A stretch of DNA of 64,000 nt from Prorocentrum cordatum. Taxonomy: Eukaryota > Sar > Dinophyceae > Prorocentrales > Prorocentraceae. The notes beneath the pieces are model-generated. The model was not told the DNA's origin and ran no database searches. It saw only the letters and a list, made by a program, of their open reading frames with translations. This document shows, in pieces, positions 52,281 to 62,944 of this stretch (position 1 is the first letter of the stretch; every line of letters begins with the position of its first letter). The DNA is taken from positions 88,305 through 152,304 of the forward strand of contig CAUYUJ010019929.1 in the NCBI GenBank assembly GCA_963575745.1, written 5' to 3'. The position numbers and the translations under genes were made by a program.

Positions 52281-54540
52281 GCATGATGAACATGATGGAG
52301 GGCCTCGTGGGGGCTCCCCGGGGGCCTTGTCGGTCCTCTGTGAGACCGTCTGAGCCGTCTCAGGGAGGCTCTGGCGTCTTCAGGGGCCGTCGCGGAGACT
52401 TCTCCGAGCCGCCTTGGAGCCCTCTCGGGGCGCTGGGGGGCCGCCGTGGAAGTCTCTTGTGTTGCGTCTCGGGGCCGTCTTGGAGGTTTGTTGGGCCATT
52501 CGGGGGCCCTCCTCCTCCTCCTCCTCCTCCTCCTCCTCCTTCTCCTCCTCCTCCTCCTCCTCCTCCTCCTCCACCTTCTCTCCCTCCTTCTCCTCTTCCT
52601 CCTTCTTCTCCTCCTCCTACTCATCCTCCTCCTTCTCCACCTCCTCCTCCTCCTCCTCCTCCCTCTCAGGCCGAATTGGGGTCCTTCTTCGGGGCCTCTC
52701 GGGCCGGTTTGGGGTCATCCTGGAGGCGTCCTGGGTCTTCTGGGCTGGCAGAAGCCAGGAAGCAGGTAGAACAGATATGTGTTTGTTTGGATGGGTCCCT
52801 GCTGGCCCTGGTCAATGTTGGGGGCCTCTCGAGCCGTCTTGAGGCCATCTTGGACCGCGTTGGGGCAATTTTAGCCGTCTTGAGGCCACCTTCGGCCGTG
52901 TGGAAGCATGATTGGGGCCATGATGGGCCGTCTGGATGCCATTCTGGGGCCCCATAAGACCCCACAGGGTTGGGAATCCGAGCTGCTAGTGGAGTTGCTC
53001 TCAGGAGGGCAGAATAAGCATTGACACGAATAATCGCAGATTTCCAGCAAAATACCGATGGAAATACTGGAAGTGGCGAGGAAGACGGCAACCCACGAAA
53101 TATTGCATGACAGAGACGTCCTGGCAGCTGTGTCGATTTGTGCGGCTCTCCCTGGGCCCTTTTGTACTCCTGTCGGCGGCGCGCCCGGCAGAGGCGAGAA
53201 GGAGCAGCCCTTCTCAGGAGACGGTGGGGCTTCTCAGAAGTCCCCGACGTCCTCCTCAGAGGCGGTACCGAACACTGCAGCGACGAGCAAGGAATGCATC
53301 CAGTCTTTTAGCGGGCACGGCGGTACCATTCAGGGCCTTAGGTGCTGGTGTTGCGGTTGCACCCGCCACACGTGGACACCCCACCTGTGGAACTAGTTTA
53401 GTCCGTAACAGCTCCCATGTCGTCGTAAAAAAAAAACCCTTGAGCCCTCTGGGAAGGCCCGCCCCTCCTCGCTTGCCCCCCCCCCCCCCGGGCTCGCCGC
53501 CGCTCCATGTCACCCGCCTCCCCCCCGCTGCCCGAGCTTCTCGCACGGCCAGGGCCCACCCAGCGGCCGCGGAGCTCGCACGCCGACGGGGGCCCGGCGT
53601 GGTGGTGCCCTGCGTGCCCCCGCCAGCCCATCGAGAAGCTCGGAGCCCCCACAGGGGGGCCCTCCTGGTGGCTGCTGGGGGGGATCCCTGGGGTGGTCTT
53701 CGGGGCGCTGCGGGGCCCATCTTGGAGGCCATCGAGCAACAAAAGAGGGCAGCACAAATCAGGGTCTCTTCCCGTCGGAGCCCGACGAATCATTTCTTGG
53801 GTCTTTCTGGGGGCGCTCTCGTGGGCGATCTTCCCATCTTGAGACATCAGAAGCCCATCGGAAGCGAAGAGGCGAGAGGACCACAATCAATACAGACTTC
53901 TAGGTGTTTGATCCATGTGGGCCTCTCGATTGTATCCTTGGGGGGCTCAGGGGGGAGCAACATGGAGCAGTCTCTGGGCCGTCTTGGGGCCTCCTAGAGG
54001 CATGCTGGAGGCCAATTTGGACAATGTTGCGCCATTTTGGCAAATTTGATGCATCTGAGACAATCTTGGAGCCATCGTAGCCCCAAATGTTCCCAAGGAT
54101 GCCCCCGAGAGGCCAAAATCCTTCAGTCACCGTTGGTTGTTCCATGGTTCTGGCCTTGAGCGAAGGGGCGGCAATAACTGGGACATCCAGTCGGAGCCTG
54201 AACGATCGCATCTGCGGGCCCTCTTGGGACACTCTTGGGTGCTCATGGATCTGTCTTGAAGCCACTACGGGTCCTTATTGGGATTCTCTTGGGCGATATA
54301 GGATCCATCCTGAGGCTTCGAAAGCCCATCGGGAGCGAAAAGGACAATTGGAAAGCGTTCGGTGTTTTGAAGATAAGGGCATCTCGTACCCCTGGAAAGA
54401 TCCGAAACGACTTGGGGCGGTGTTGGGACCTCCTGGAGGCATGCTGGAAGCCACCTTTTGTCAACGCGGGCTGTTTTGTTCCACTTTGGAGCCCACCTTG
54501 AGCTGCCTGAAGCCGTTGAGGGTCCATCTTGGGCCAAAAA
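51275..54540. repeat. Degenerate GGGGCCxTCTTGGxGGC minisatellite region with embedded microsatellites
   Basis: Units of roughly 25-35 bp (GGGGCCGTCTTGGAGG, GAGGCCATCTTGGACC, GGGGCCTCCTGGAGGC) recur at 51280-51420, 51600-51690, 52300-52510, 52670-52960 and 53690-54520. Embedded are (GAT)n 51720-52285, CCT 52508-52665 and family H copy 3 (53015-53155). A longer-range repeat of about 470 bp is hinted at by AAGCCCATCGGAAGCGAA (53848) and AAGCCCATCGGGAGCGAA (54321). Confidence 0.6.
51720..52288 (+). repeat. (GAT)n imperfect microsatellite
   Basis: GAT with GCT, GGT and GAG variants over ~570 bp, nearly pure at 52205-52280. Asp-, His- or Met-rich frames are shadows. Confidence 0.93.
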
Positions 54541-54544
54541 GAAC

Positions 54545-55410
54545 CCTCGACGACTCGCGCCGCCGCGCACCCAAGGGACTGGGAGGCGTGGGAGCAACCC
54601 CCTTCCCAGAAGGGGAAGAAGACGGCTGGAAAAGAAATCTGTCGAAATCACCAACGCCGAAAGTGTTTGTGAGACTGGAGCAAGCGAAAAAACAAGTTCA
54701 AAGCAAGGCAAAGGCAAGCTGGAGGCAAGCCACACGTAGCTACACGACAAGCTACGCGCACATGCAGGCTAGTTCAGACAAGCGCGAGTAAATATTGAGT
54801 TTGGCTGAACACGGTCAGGCTCACGGCAAATAGAAACAAGAAATGCGGGAGGGGTAACAGGCAGGCCAAAATGAAGCTTGGACTTAGCCTAGAAGCAAGC
54901 CAAACGCAAGTCCAAATAAGCTGGGGGCAAGGAAAGGCCTCCTCCTCCTCCTCCTGCTCCTCATCCTCCTCTCCTTCACTCTCCTTTTCTCCTCCCCCTC
55001 CTCCCAGTCCCTTGACACCCGCTGATGTGATTTGTTCAATCCGCGGGCCCCATAGATCCCGACCGCTTCCCTGAGGGGTGTTTTCCGCCCGGGCCATGTT
55101 TGATGGCCTTGGAACCCCCAGAGGCCGCAATCGAGGAAGAACGTCTGGAGTCCGAAACAACATATCGTTGGAAATTTGGGTGTTGTTCCCTTCCCCCTTC
55201 CCCCACTCTGCGCCACCCCGTCCCCCCCCTCCCGCCCAGGACGGACCAAGAGGCATCCAAGAGAAGTCATCCCAAGAGGCAGGCTCCCAGGACGGCCCCC
55301 CCAAAAAATACCCCTCGCCCACGGGTTCCTCGGCCTCGCCTGGCTGCTCCTCGCCCTCGGCCTCCGCCCAGGCGGCCCGCCGCCTTCCAGAGGTGCCACG
55401 CCTGGCGCCT
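54545..55410. other. No gene supported
   Basis: Short imperfect AAGC(T/C)-rich repeats around 54700-54920. The open frames do not show a domain. Confidence 0.4.
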
Positions 55411-55414
55411 TGTC

Positions 55415-55705
55415 CTCCTCCTCCTCCTCCTCGTCGCCGTCCTCCTCCTCCTCCTCGTCGCCACTCCTGGCGCCTCCTCCTCCTCCTCCTCCTCCGCCTC
55501 CTCCTCCTCGTCGCCGTCCTCCTCCTCCTCCTCCTCCTCCTCCTCCTCCTCCTCCTCCTCCTCCTCCTCCTCCTCCTCCTCCTCCTCCTCCCCCTCCCCT
55601 CCTCCTCCTCCTCCTCCTCCTCCTCCTCCTCCTCTCCTCCTCCTCCTCCCCGCGCCACTCCTGGCGCCTTGTCCTCCTCCTCCTCCTCCTCGTCGCCGTC
55701 CTCTA
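55415..55705 (+). repeat. (CCT)n tract with CACTCCTGGCGCC units
   Basis: Pyrimidine triplets interrupted three times by CGCCACTCCTGGCGCCTTGT-like segments at about 55400, 55460 and 55655. Confidence 0.9.
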
Positions 55706-55984
55706 CAGTCGGGGCGCTGAAGAAGGAACCCTTTTCGTTAAAGAGGGGCTCGGTGTTTCTTCAGTGTTGCATAGCTTTCCGAAGGTGCTCTGTAAGTTTC
55801 TGATGGAAAGTCGAAGTTAATTTAGTATGGAGAAAAGGGGCATCGTTCCTCATCTAGGGTTCCTTGGGTCAACGCCTCGACTGTACTCTCCTCTCTCCCT
55901 TGGTGGCGTCCGGAGAACGTCTGGCCCCCCTCCGCGCACTGGCTTTTTACACCTAGGACTCCTGGGAGTTGGGTTTTCGCTTTG

Positions 55985-56815
55985 GTTTGTTATTCAAGAT
56001 GCTGCTCTCGCTGAAGCGCTGGCCTCACTGTCGGGCTACCGCTCGTTCCGAATCGTGCTCCCGCTGCAGCGCTGGCCTCATTTCCGCGCTTCCGCTCGTT
56101 CCGAATCGTGCTCCCGCTGCAGCGTTGGCGTCATTATTTCCAGCGCCATGCCACGGCATGGTTTTCGGTCCTTCCAAATAGTCCCCAAAATCAGCAAAAT
56201 TGCCCCCCGAAAAACACGTCGGAAGTGATTACACATTCGGTACCGAGGCGTTGATTTTTGGGGGCCGCAGAAGACCCCCCCCCCCACTTCGGGGCGTCGC
56301 CACGCCATGCTATGTCAGGCTACGCGCCCTCGTGTCCGCGCTTCCGCGCTTCTAGTTCCCAAAATGCTGCTCTCGCTGAAGCGCCGGCCTCATTTTCGGG
56401 CTACCGCTCGTTCCGAATCGTGCTCCCGCTTCAGCGCTGGCCTCATTTCCGCGCTTCCGCTCATTCCGAATCGTGCTCCCGCTGCAGCGCCGCTGGCGTC
56501 ATTATTTCTAGCGCCATGCCACGGCATGGTTTTCGGTCCTTACAACAAGGCCCCGAAATCTAAAAAAATGCCTCCGGTAGAAGCCATCGGAAGTGATTAC
56601 ACATTCGGTGCCGATTCGTTGATTGCGTGGGCCGCAGAAGCCCCCCCCCACTTTGGGGCGTCGCCACGCCATGCTACGTCATGCTACGCGTTGATCTTCA
56701 ACACCATGCTATGCCATGTAACGCTATGCCGCGCTACGACACCCGATTGTGCGAATAGAGAAGATTACGCCATGGTAAGGGATGGGAGGGAGGGGTAGGA
56801 CGTCAGATATGATGC
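55985..56815 (-). repeat. Minisatellite-bearing element F, copy 2 (inverted relative to copy 1)
   Basis: On the minus strand it starts TCATATCTGACGTCCTACCC, CCCTTACCATGGCGTAATC, TCTCTATTCGCACAATC, then two rounds of (GGGGCGTCGCCACGCCATGC complement, ATGCCGTGGCATGGCGC, GCGCTGCAGCGGGAGCACGA array). Confidence 0.75.
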
Positions 56816-56959
56816 GAGCGCACCCAGCTTGTCCTCATCCCCTCTGCTGCCTCTGCCGCCTCAGCACAGCTTCCGCCGCCTCTCCCTCCTCCTCCTCCTG
56901 CAGCGGACTCCTGGCCGTCTCCGCCTCTACCTCCGCCACCTCCGTCTCCTCCGCCCCCT

Positions 56960-57975
56960 CCTCAGGGCGGCCGCCTCCACGGGCTCCACAGACCGCGCTG
57001 GGCCATCAGCCCCTCCGGGCCTCGCGCCGAGGCCGGTGCTGGGTGGCCGCCGGCACGGCGTCTGCCGCGCGGCGATGCAGCACGCTCCCCATGGCCTGGC
57101 GGAGGCGCTGAATCGCGGCCGGGCGCTCTGTCGCCTCCGTCGGGGCCAGCCGGCGGAGCCGCGCCACCGCGTCCTCCCCCGAGCGGCCGTGGTCCTCGAC
57201 GACGAACGGGACCACCGGCGCGCCGGGGTAGCGCGCTCGCTTGCGGCTCTCCGTGGCCGCCCCCGCAGCGCCCTCGCAGCGCGGCGCGCCGAGAACAAGG
57301 GCGTCCTGGGTGAGGGCATTGACCACCGTGAGGTCCGCCAGGATTGGAGCCCCCAGCCCAGGCGCGTGGGCGACGAGGTCCATGCGGGCCTCTGGCTTCG
57401 CGGGCGCCGTGTGGGGCACCAGCGCTCCTCTGTGCACGGTGCACCCCTGCTCTTCGCACCACTCGGGCAGGGTCGCGCACCCGGCGTCGTGCCAGCGCAC
57501 GCGACAGCCCACCACGGCGCACCCGCGCGCGTGAACCCCTTTCGGGTCCAAGGCCTCGCCGCACACTGCCGTCCTGGTGGCAGTGTTGGCAGAAGCCCGC
57601 GCAGAGCGGCAGGTCCAAGTGCAGCCGCGTCCTGAGGGCGATGCCAAACTGCGAGTCCGTCAGCCAGTGGCACGGCCGCGCGGGCGGATCGGCCGCCGCT
57701 TCGTGCGCGACGCGGCGGGCAGCCGCAGCGAGTTGGGCCGAAGCCAGTGTGTGCTGCGTTGCTGCCAGCCCCTCGTTTCCGACGAAGGAGGTCTGGTCCT
57801 CGAGGGCCTCCTAGAGGTGCCACGAGGCCGCGTGCGCTGCGTGCGCTGTGAGTGCCACGCTCTGGCGCCCCAGCCCGCCCGCTGCTGCCGCCACGAACAG
57901 CTCCCTGCGGATGGCGTCGTCCAGCTGCTGCCCGAGGATGTGTTACCCTTCGGAGGCCAGCGCGGCGTCCATGGC
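56960..57975 (-). pseudogene. LINE reverse transcriptase C-terminal region, broken
   Basis: On the minus strand from 57975: DDAIRRELFVAAAAGGLG, LTAHAAHAASWHL, EGLAATQHTLASAQLAAAAR, CHWLTDSQFGIALRTRLHLD, LPLCAGFCQHCHQDG. After a frameshift: CGEALDPKGVHARGCAVVGC, RVRWHDAGCATLPEWCEEQG, GAPILADLTVVNALTQDAL and VVPFVVEDHGRSGEDAVARL. This is the Cys/His-bearing end plus nuclease-like tail of dinoflagellate LINE ORF2 proteins. Two in-frame stops lie in the first 60 codons and one frameshift at about 57565-57580. It is not the missing end of the 31.7 kb LINE, which is on the other strand. Confidence 0.7.
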
Positions 57976-57979
57976 AACT

Positions 57980-58220
57980 CCTCCTCCTCCTCCTCCTTCT
58001 CCTCCTCCTCCTCCGCCTCCTCCTACTCCACCTCCTCCTCCTCCTCCTTCTCCTCCTCCTCATCCTCCTCATCCTCCTCCTCCTCCTCCTCCTCCTCCTC
58101 CTCCTCCTCCTCCTCCTCCTATGAGGGCGCGCGCGAGGCCAACCCACAACCCAGAATCCTCCTCGTCCTCCTCCTCCTCCTCCTCCTCCTCCTCCTCCTC
58201 CTCCTCCTCCTCCTCGCCTG
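57980..58220 (+). repeat. (CCT)n tracts
   Basis: Two CCT blocks (57980-58120, 58160-58216) separated by 40 bp. Confidence 0.92.
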
Positions 58221-58369
58221 GGCCCGACACCCAGTCGGCCCACCCGCGCGTTCGCGCGCGCGCGCCCTAGCCCCCGCGGCGCTCTCGCCCCCTGGCTGAT
58301 GCGGGGCCGATGGCCGCCAGCAGCTGCGCCGTGGCAGCCAGGGCGCCAGGGATCGCTCGAACTCCACAG

Positions 58370-58755
58370 GAGGAGGAGGAGGAGGAGGAGGAGGAAGAGG
58401 AGGAGGAGGCGAGAGAAGACGAGGCAAGAGAGGAGGAGGCGAGAGAGGAGGAGGTGGAGGTGGAGGAGGTGGAGGAGGAGGGGGAGGAGGAGGAGGAGGA
58501 GGAGGAGGAGGTGGAGGAGGAGGAGGAGGAGGAGGAGGGAGGAGGGAGGAGGGAGGAGGGAGGAGGGAGGAGGGAGGAGGGAGGAGGGAGGAGGAGAGGA
58601 GGAGGAGGAGGAAGAGGAGGAGGAGAGGAGGAGGAGGGAGGGGAGGAGGAGGAGGAGGAGGAGGAGAGGAGGAGGAGGAGGAGGAGCGAGGAGGAGGAGG
58701 AGCGAGGAGGAGGAGGAGGAGGAGGAGGAGGAGGAGGAGGGAGGAGGAGGGAGGA
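58370..58755 (+). repeat. (GGA)n / (GGGAGGA)n tract
   Basis: About 385 bases of purine repeat with a GGGAGGA heptamer array at 58535-58590. It is opposite in polarity to the CCT tract 150 bp upstream, so the two can pair. Confidence 0.93.
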
Positions 58756-58904
58756 GTACAACAGGTGTAAAACCAAGACGCATCAACGATGCTTATATTG
58801 CTGCATTGTTCCCTCCTCCCTTCAAGGTCCCTCTGCATAGGTACCTGAAAGAAGTATCGTCATTGCGGTAAGTGACCCATTAAAAGACAACCGTTTGAAA
58901 ATCT

Positions 58905-59095
58905 TCACTCGTGCCAGAACACCGTTCTTGGGATTCCCCCGCCGCGAAACAACATGCTTGTTGCGCCCTGGCAATCCTAAATATTACCAGGGTACCATTC
59001 TTGGGATTCCAACACCGCGAACAACGTGACTGTTGCGTTCTGGTAATCCTATATCGTGCCAGAACACCGTTCCTTGGACTTCGACCATACGAACC
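58905..59095 (+). repeat. ~75-bp tandem repeat, about 2.5 units
   Basis: CAGAACACCGTTCTTGGGAT, CCGCGAACAACATGCTTGTT and CTGGTAATCCTATATCGTGC repeated at 58914, 58992 and 59065. The centre AACAACxxGxxTGTTG is palindromic. Confidence 0.8.
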
Positions 59096-59109
59096 CATGA
59101 CACGGTTGC

Positions 59110-59290
59110 AAACTTTTTAACAAACAAATGTGCGCGGCGCTAACGCAAAAGCCGCATGTTGACAATTAACCGCCATCCATATTTGAAGCTGGCGCAAACT
59201 TTTACGACGAATTTGCGCGGTGGTAAGGCGAGATCCACATGTTGAAAAGGATTCGTCATCCATCCGTGAAACTGTTGCAGACATGTAGAG
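59110..59290 (+). repeat. ~95-bp satellite, two diverged units
   Basis: AAATGTGCGCGGCGCTAACG and CGAATTTGCGCGGTGGTAAG starts; same family as 28990-29250. A K-element left-end fragment follows at 59287. Confidence 0.72.
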
Positions 59291-59596
59291 TCAACCCGCA
59301 TAGCAAGGATGGGCAACCTTCCCAAGGGTACCCTAAGATGAGGAAGGAGGAGGACGAAGATGAATAGCAGCAGCAGGAGCTGGAGTGGCAGAAGTGGGAG
59401 GAGCAGGATACCCAGGCGAAGGCGAGGGAAGAGAAAGGAGCGGGGCGACAACGACGAGGAGGCGTTCGGATCCAGAAAAGTGGTCCACGCTGGGGCGAGA
59501 GCGCCATTCTGAGCGATGGGAGCACAGCGCCGATCTTAAAATGAGGCCAGCGCTGCACCGGGAGCACCATATCGTGACACCGAACCCGCTCCGATT

Positions 59597-60360
59597 GAAA
59601 TTAGCCTGGCGCAGACCCCAACCATATGCAATTGTGAGTACCGCAGTTGTGGGTATCGTCCTCCGTGGAGCTCCCTATGGGGCCACGAAACGCTGTACTG
59701 GGCGGGGAACCGCAGATTCGGTGGGCGGGGAACCGCATGCGAACGCTGCCACTGGGGCCTTCGGTGGAGCTCCCTATGGGGCCACGAACCGTGTGAGCGG
59801 TGTGCCGAAATGGACCTGGCGGTGGGCGGGGAACCGCATGCGAACCCTGTCATTGGGGCCTTCGGTGGAGCTCCCTATGGGGCCACGAACCGTATGAGGG
59901 GTGTGCCGAAATGGACCTGGCGGTGGGCGGGGAACCGCATGCGAACCCTGCCACTGGGGCCTTCGGTGGAGGTCCCTATGGGGCCACGAACCGTGTGAGG
60001 GGCGTGCCGACTTGGACCTGGGGTGGGCGGGGAGCCGCATGCGAACCCTGCTGCTGGGGCCTTCGGTGGCGCTCCCTATGGGGCCACGAACCGTGTGAGG
60101 GGTGTGCCGAAATGAGCGCGGTGACGCCATGCGAACCCTGCCGCTGGGGCCCTTCTGCGGAGCTCCCTATGGAGCCACGAACCATGTGAGGGGTGTGCCG
60201 AAATGGATGCGGTGGCGCCATACGAACCCCGCCACTGGGGCCCTTGGAGGAGGCAGCGGGAGGAGGAGGAGGAGGAGGAGGAGGAGGAGGAGGAGGAGGA
60301 GGAACGCGGGGCGCTGTCACTCCAGAACGAAGACCCAACACCACAGGATGGTTTGGAAAC
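59597..60360 (+). repeat. Composite satellite element E, copy 3
   Basis: 5' module ATTAGCCTGGCGCAGACCCC, about six units, a (GGA)n stretch, 3' module GGAACGCGGGGCGCTGTCAC...CACAGGATGGTTTGGAAA. Units carry GGCGGTGGGCGGGGAACCGC. Confidence 0.88.
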
Positions 60361-60484
60361 CTAACAACTGTTGAAATCCGGTGTGCTAGAGGAACAGTGC
60401 GCGGAGGGGGTTGCTCCACTCCCCAGCCATATTCAGGGGAGAGGCGAGATGAGTAGAGAGAAAAGAGAGATATAGAAGAAAATT

Positions 60485-62259
60485 ATCCTGGCGAAGGACC
60501 CAACCATATGCAGTTGTGAATGCCGCAATTGTGAATGCCATCTTCGCCTGCGCTCCCTATGTGGCCACGGCTTCCCGCCGGAGCCCGACATGCTCAGGGA
60601 CACGTTCGTGGCCGTCTTCGCGGGCGCCGACGACGACAAGGACGGCGTCCCTCTCACCGAGGAGCAGAAGCAGGAGAAGGCCTTGAGAGCCATGAGGGAG
60701 GAGGTGGCGTTGCACGTCGACAAGGCGGAGTACGACGCCCATGCGCGGTTGTTGAAGCAGCGCAACTATGGGGCCACGATCCTCGTGAGGGATGTGCCGC
60801 TATGGCCCGGGGCCGCCATGCGAACCCTGCCACTGGCGCCTTCGGTGGAGCTCCAGTGGGGCCACGGTCCTCGTGAGCCGAAATGGCCCGAGGCCGCCAT
60901 GCGAACCCTGCCACTGGGGCCTTCGGTGGAGCTCCCTATGGGGCCACGATCCTCGTGAGGGGTGTGCCGAAATGGCCCGAGGCCGCCATGCGAACCCTGC
61001 CACTGGCGCCTTCGGTGGAGCTCCCTATGGGGCCACGATCCTCGTGAGGGGTGTGCCGAAATGGCCCGAGGCCGCCATGCGAACCCTGCCACTGGCGCCT
61101 TCGGTGGAGCTCCCTATGGGGCCACGATCCTCGTGAGGGGTGTGCCGAAATGGCCCGAGGCCGCCATGCGAACCCTGCCACTGGGGGCCTTCGGTGGAGC
61201 TCCCTATGGGGCCACAATCCTCGAGAGGGGTGTGCCGAAATGGCCCGAGGCCGCCATGCGAACCCTGCCACTGGCGCCTTCAGTGGAGCTCCCTATGGGG
61301 CCACGATCCTCGTGAGGGGTGTGCCGAAATGGCCCGAGGCCGCCATGCGAACCCTGCCACTGGCGCCTTCGGTGGAGCTCCCTATGGGGCCACGATCCTC
61401 GTGAGGGGTGTGCCGAAATGGCCCGAGGCCGCCATGCGAACCCTGCCACTGGCGCCTTCGGTGGAGCTCCCTATGGGGCCACGATCCTCGTGAGGGGTGT
61501 GCCGAAATGGCCCGAGGCCGCCATGCGAACCCTGCCACTGGCGCCTTCGGTGGAGCTCCCTATGGGGCCACGATCCTCGTGAGGGGTGTGCCGAAATGGC
61601 CCGAGGCCGCCATGCGAACCCTGCCACTGGCGCCTTCGGTGGAGCTCCCTATGGGGCTCCTCGTCCCTGGCCCGAGGCCTGTGCCGAAAGCTCCCCACGA
61701 TCCCTTGGTGGAGCTCCCTATGGGGATGGCCCGAGGCCGCCATGCGAACCCTGCCACTGGGGCCTTCGGTGGAGCTCCCTATGGGCCACGATCCTCGTGA
61801 GGGTGTGCCGAAATGGCCCGAGGCCGCCATGCGAACCCTGCCACTGGCGCCTTCGGCGGGGCTCCCTATGGGGCCACGATCCTCGTGAGGGGTGTGCCGA
61901 AATGGCCCGAGGCCGCCATGCGAACCCTGCCACTGCAGCCTTCGGTGGAGCTCCCTATGGGGCCACGATCCTCGTGAGGGGTGTGCCGAAATGGCCCGAG
62001 GCCGCCATGCGAACCCTGCCACTGGAGCCTTCGGTGGAGCTCCCTATGGGGCCACGATCTTCGTGAGGGGTGTGCCGAAATGGCCCGAGGCCGCCATGCG
62101 AACCCTGCCAGTGGGGCCTTCGGTGGAGCTCCCTATGGGGCCACGAAGCGGTGGGTGAAACGCAGGGATGAAGAGGAGGAAGGGGGCAGCGGGAGGAGTG
62201 GACGCGGGGCGTTGTCTCTTCAAAACGAGGACCCAACACCACAGGATGGTTGGGAAAAA
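60485..62259 (+). repeat. Composite satellite element E, copy 4 (near-identical 89-bp units)
   Basis: 5' module CCTGGCGAAGGACCCAACCA, a captured coding-like segment (60571-60766), about 15 units of mostly exactly 89 bp (CCTCGTGAGGGGTGTGCCGA, AATGGCCCGAGGCCGCCATG, CGAACCCTGCCACTGGCGCC, TTCGGTGGAGCTCCCTATGG), one rearranged unit near 61660-61730, then the 3' module. Seven or more consecutive units (60960-61650) are almost identical: recent amplification. Confidence 0.93.
60571..60766 (+). CDS. Captured EF-hand-like coding fragment inside element E copy 4
   Basis: GFPPEPDMLRDTFVAVFAGA, DDDKDGVPLTEEQKQEKALR, AMREEVALHVDKAEYDAHAR, LLKQRN. DDDKDGVPLTEE has the 12-residue EF-loop spacing (D1, D3, D5, G6, E12) with Pro at position 8, where the family has Ile or Leu. 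It lies between TATGTGGCCACGG and TATGGGGCCACG of the repeat unit. It has no own start context or stop and is probably a gene fragment picked up by the element. Confidence 0.6.
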
Positions 62260-62370
62260 AGAGAAAGAGAAAGAGAAGGAGAAAGAGAGAGAGAGAGAGA
62301 AAGAGAGGAGGAGGGAGAGGAGGAGGAGGAAGAGGAGGAGGACGATGATGAGGAGGAGGAGGAGAAGGAA
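62260..62370 (+). repeat. (GA)n and (GGA)n tract
   Basis: Directly adjoins the 3' module of E copy 4, as purine tracts do for E copies 2 and 3. Confidence 0.88.
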
Positions 62371-62604
62371 GGCCGGCTTGCGAGACCGACATTGGGTCAA
62401 CTTCAAACCTACCAGTTTCCCCTGGACCCTTACTTGGCCTGCGTCTCCGAAGGTGTCGGTGGCGGTGCTGTTTTGTCTGCGTTCCCCCATCCACTTTTCC
62501 TTGCTGCTACCAGGCTAAATTGACTGGAAGCCGATTGCATCCGACCGACCGACCGAGGAGGAGGACTGGGGGAAGGACTGGGGGGGGAGGAGGTCCAGGA
62601 GGAG

Positions 62605-62735
62605 GAAAGGAAAGGAAAGGAAAGGAAAGGAAAGGAACGGAAAGGAAAGGAAGGGAAGGGAAGGGAAGGGAAGGGAGGGAAAGAAGAAGGAAAGGAAAGG
62701 AAGGGAAGGGAAGAAGGGAAGGGAAAGGAAAGAGA
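62605..62735 (+). repeat. (GGAAA)n / (GGGAA)n microsatellite
   Basis: Pentanucleotide purine repeat of about 130 bp. Confidence 0.93.
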
Positions 62736-62944
62736 GACTCTAAGTCGTATAGGGGCATACAAATGGGCCTTTTGCCTTCGGCACGGCTCGCCCTCGACGG
62801 AAGCTGGCCGTGAGTAGAATGGGGTCGGCTCAATGCGGCGGACGTACAAGTTCGGTGGTTCAGAGATGGGGTCCTGAGGGAGGGGGTCTTAAGGGCGAGG
62901 CTTCTTAAACAACGTAAAGTCATCCTTTGGATCTCTTCCTATCC

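Noticed and set aside
51857-52957. 366-codon frame of Met/Asp/His
   Set aside because: Translation of the GAT microsatellite and minisatellite.
60960-61650. CRISPR array
   Set aside because: The 89-bp units have no alternating repeat/spacer structure and the genome is eukaryotic.
60962-62066. Series of 80-190-codon ORFs across the 89-bp array on both strands
   Set aside because: All three frames are open because of the repeat; spacing equals the repeat unit, so these are not genes.
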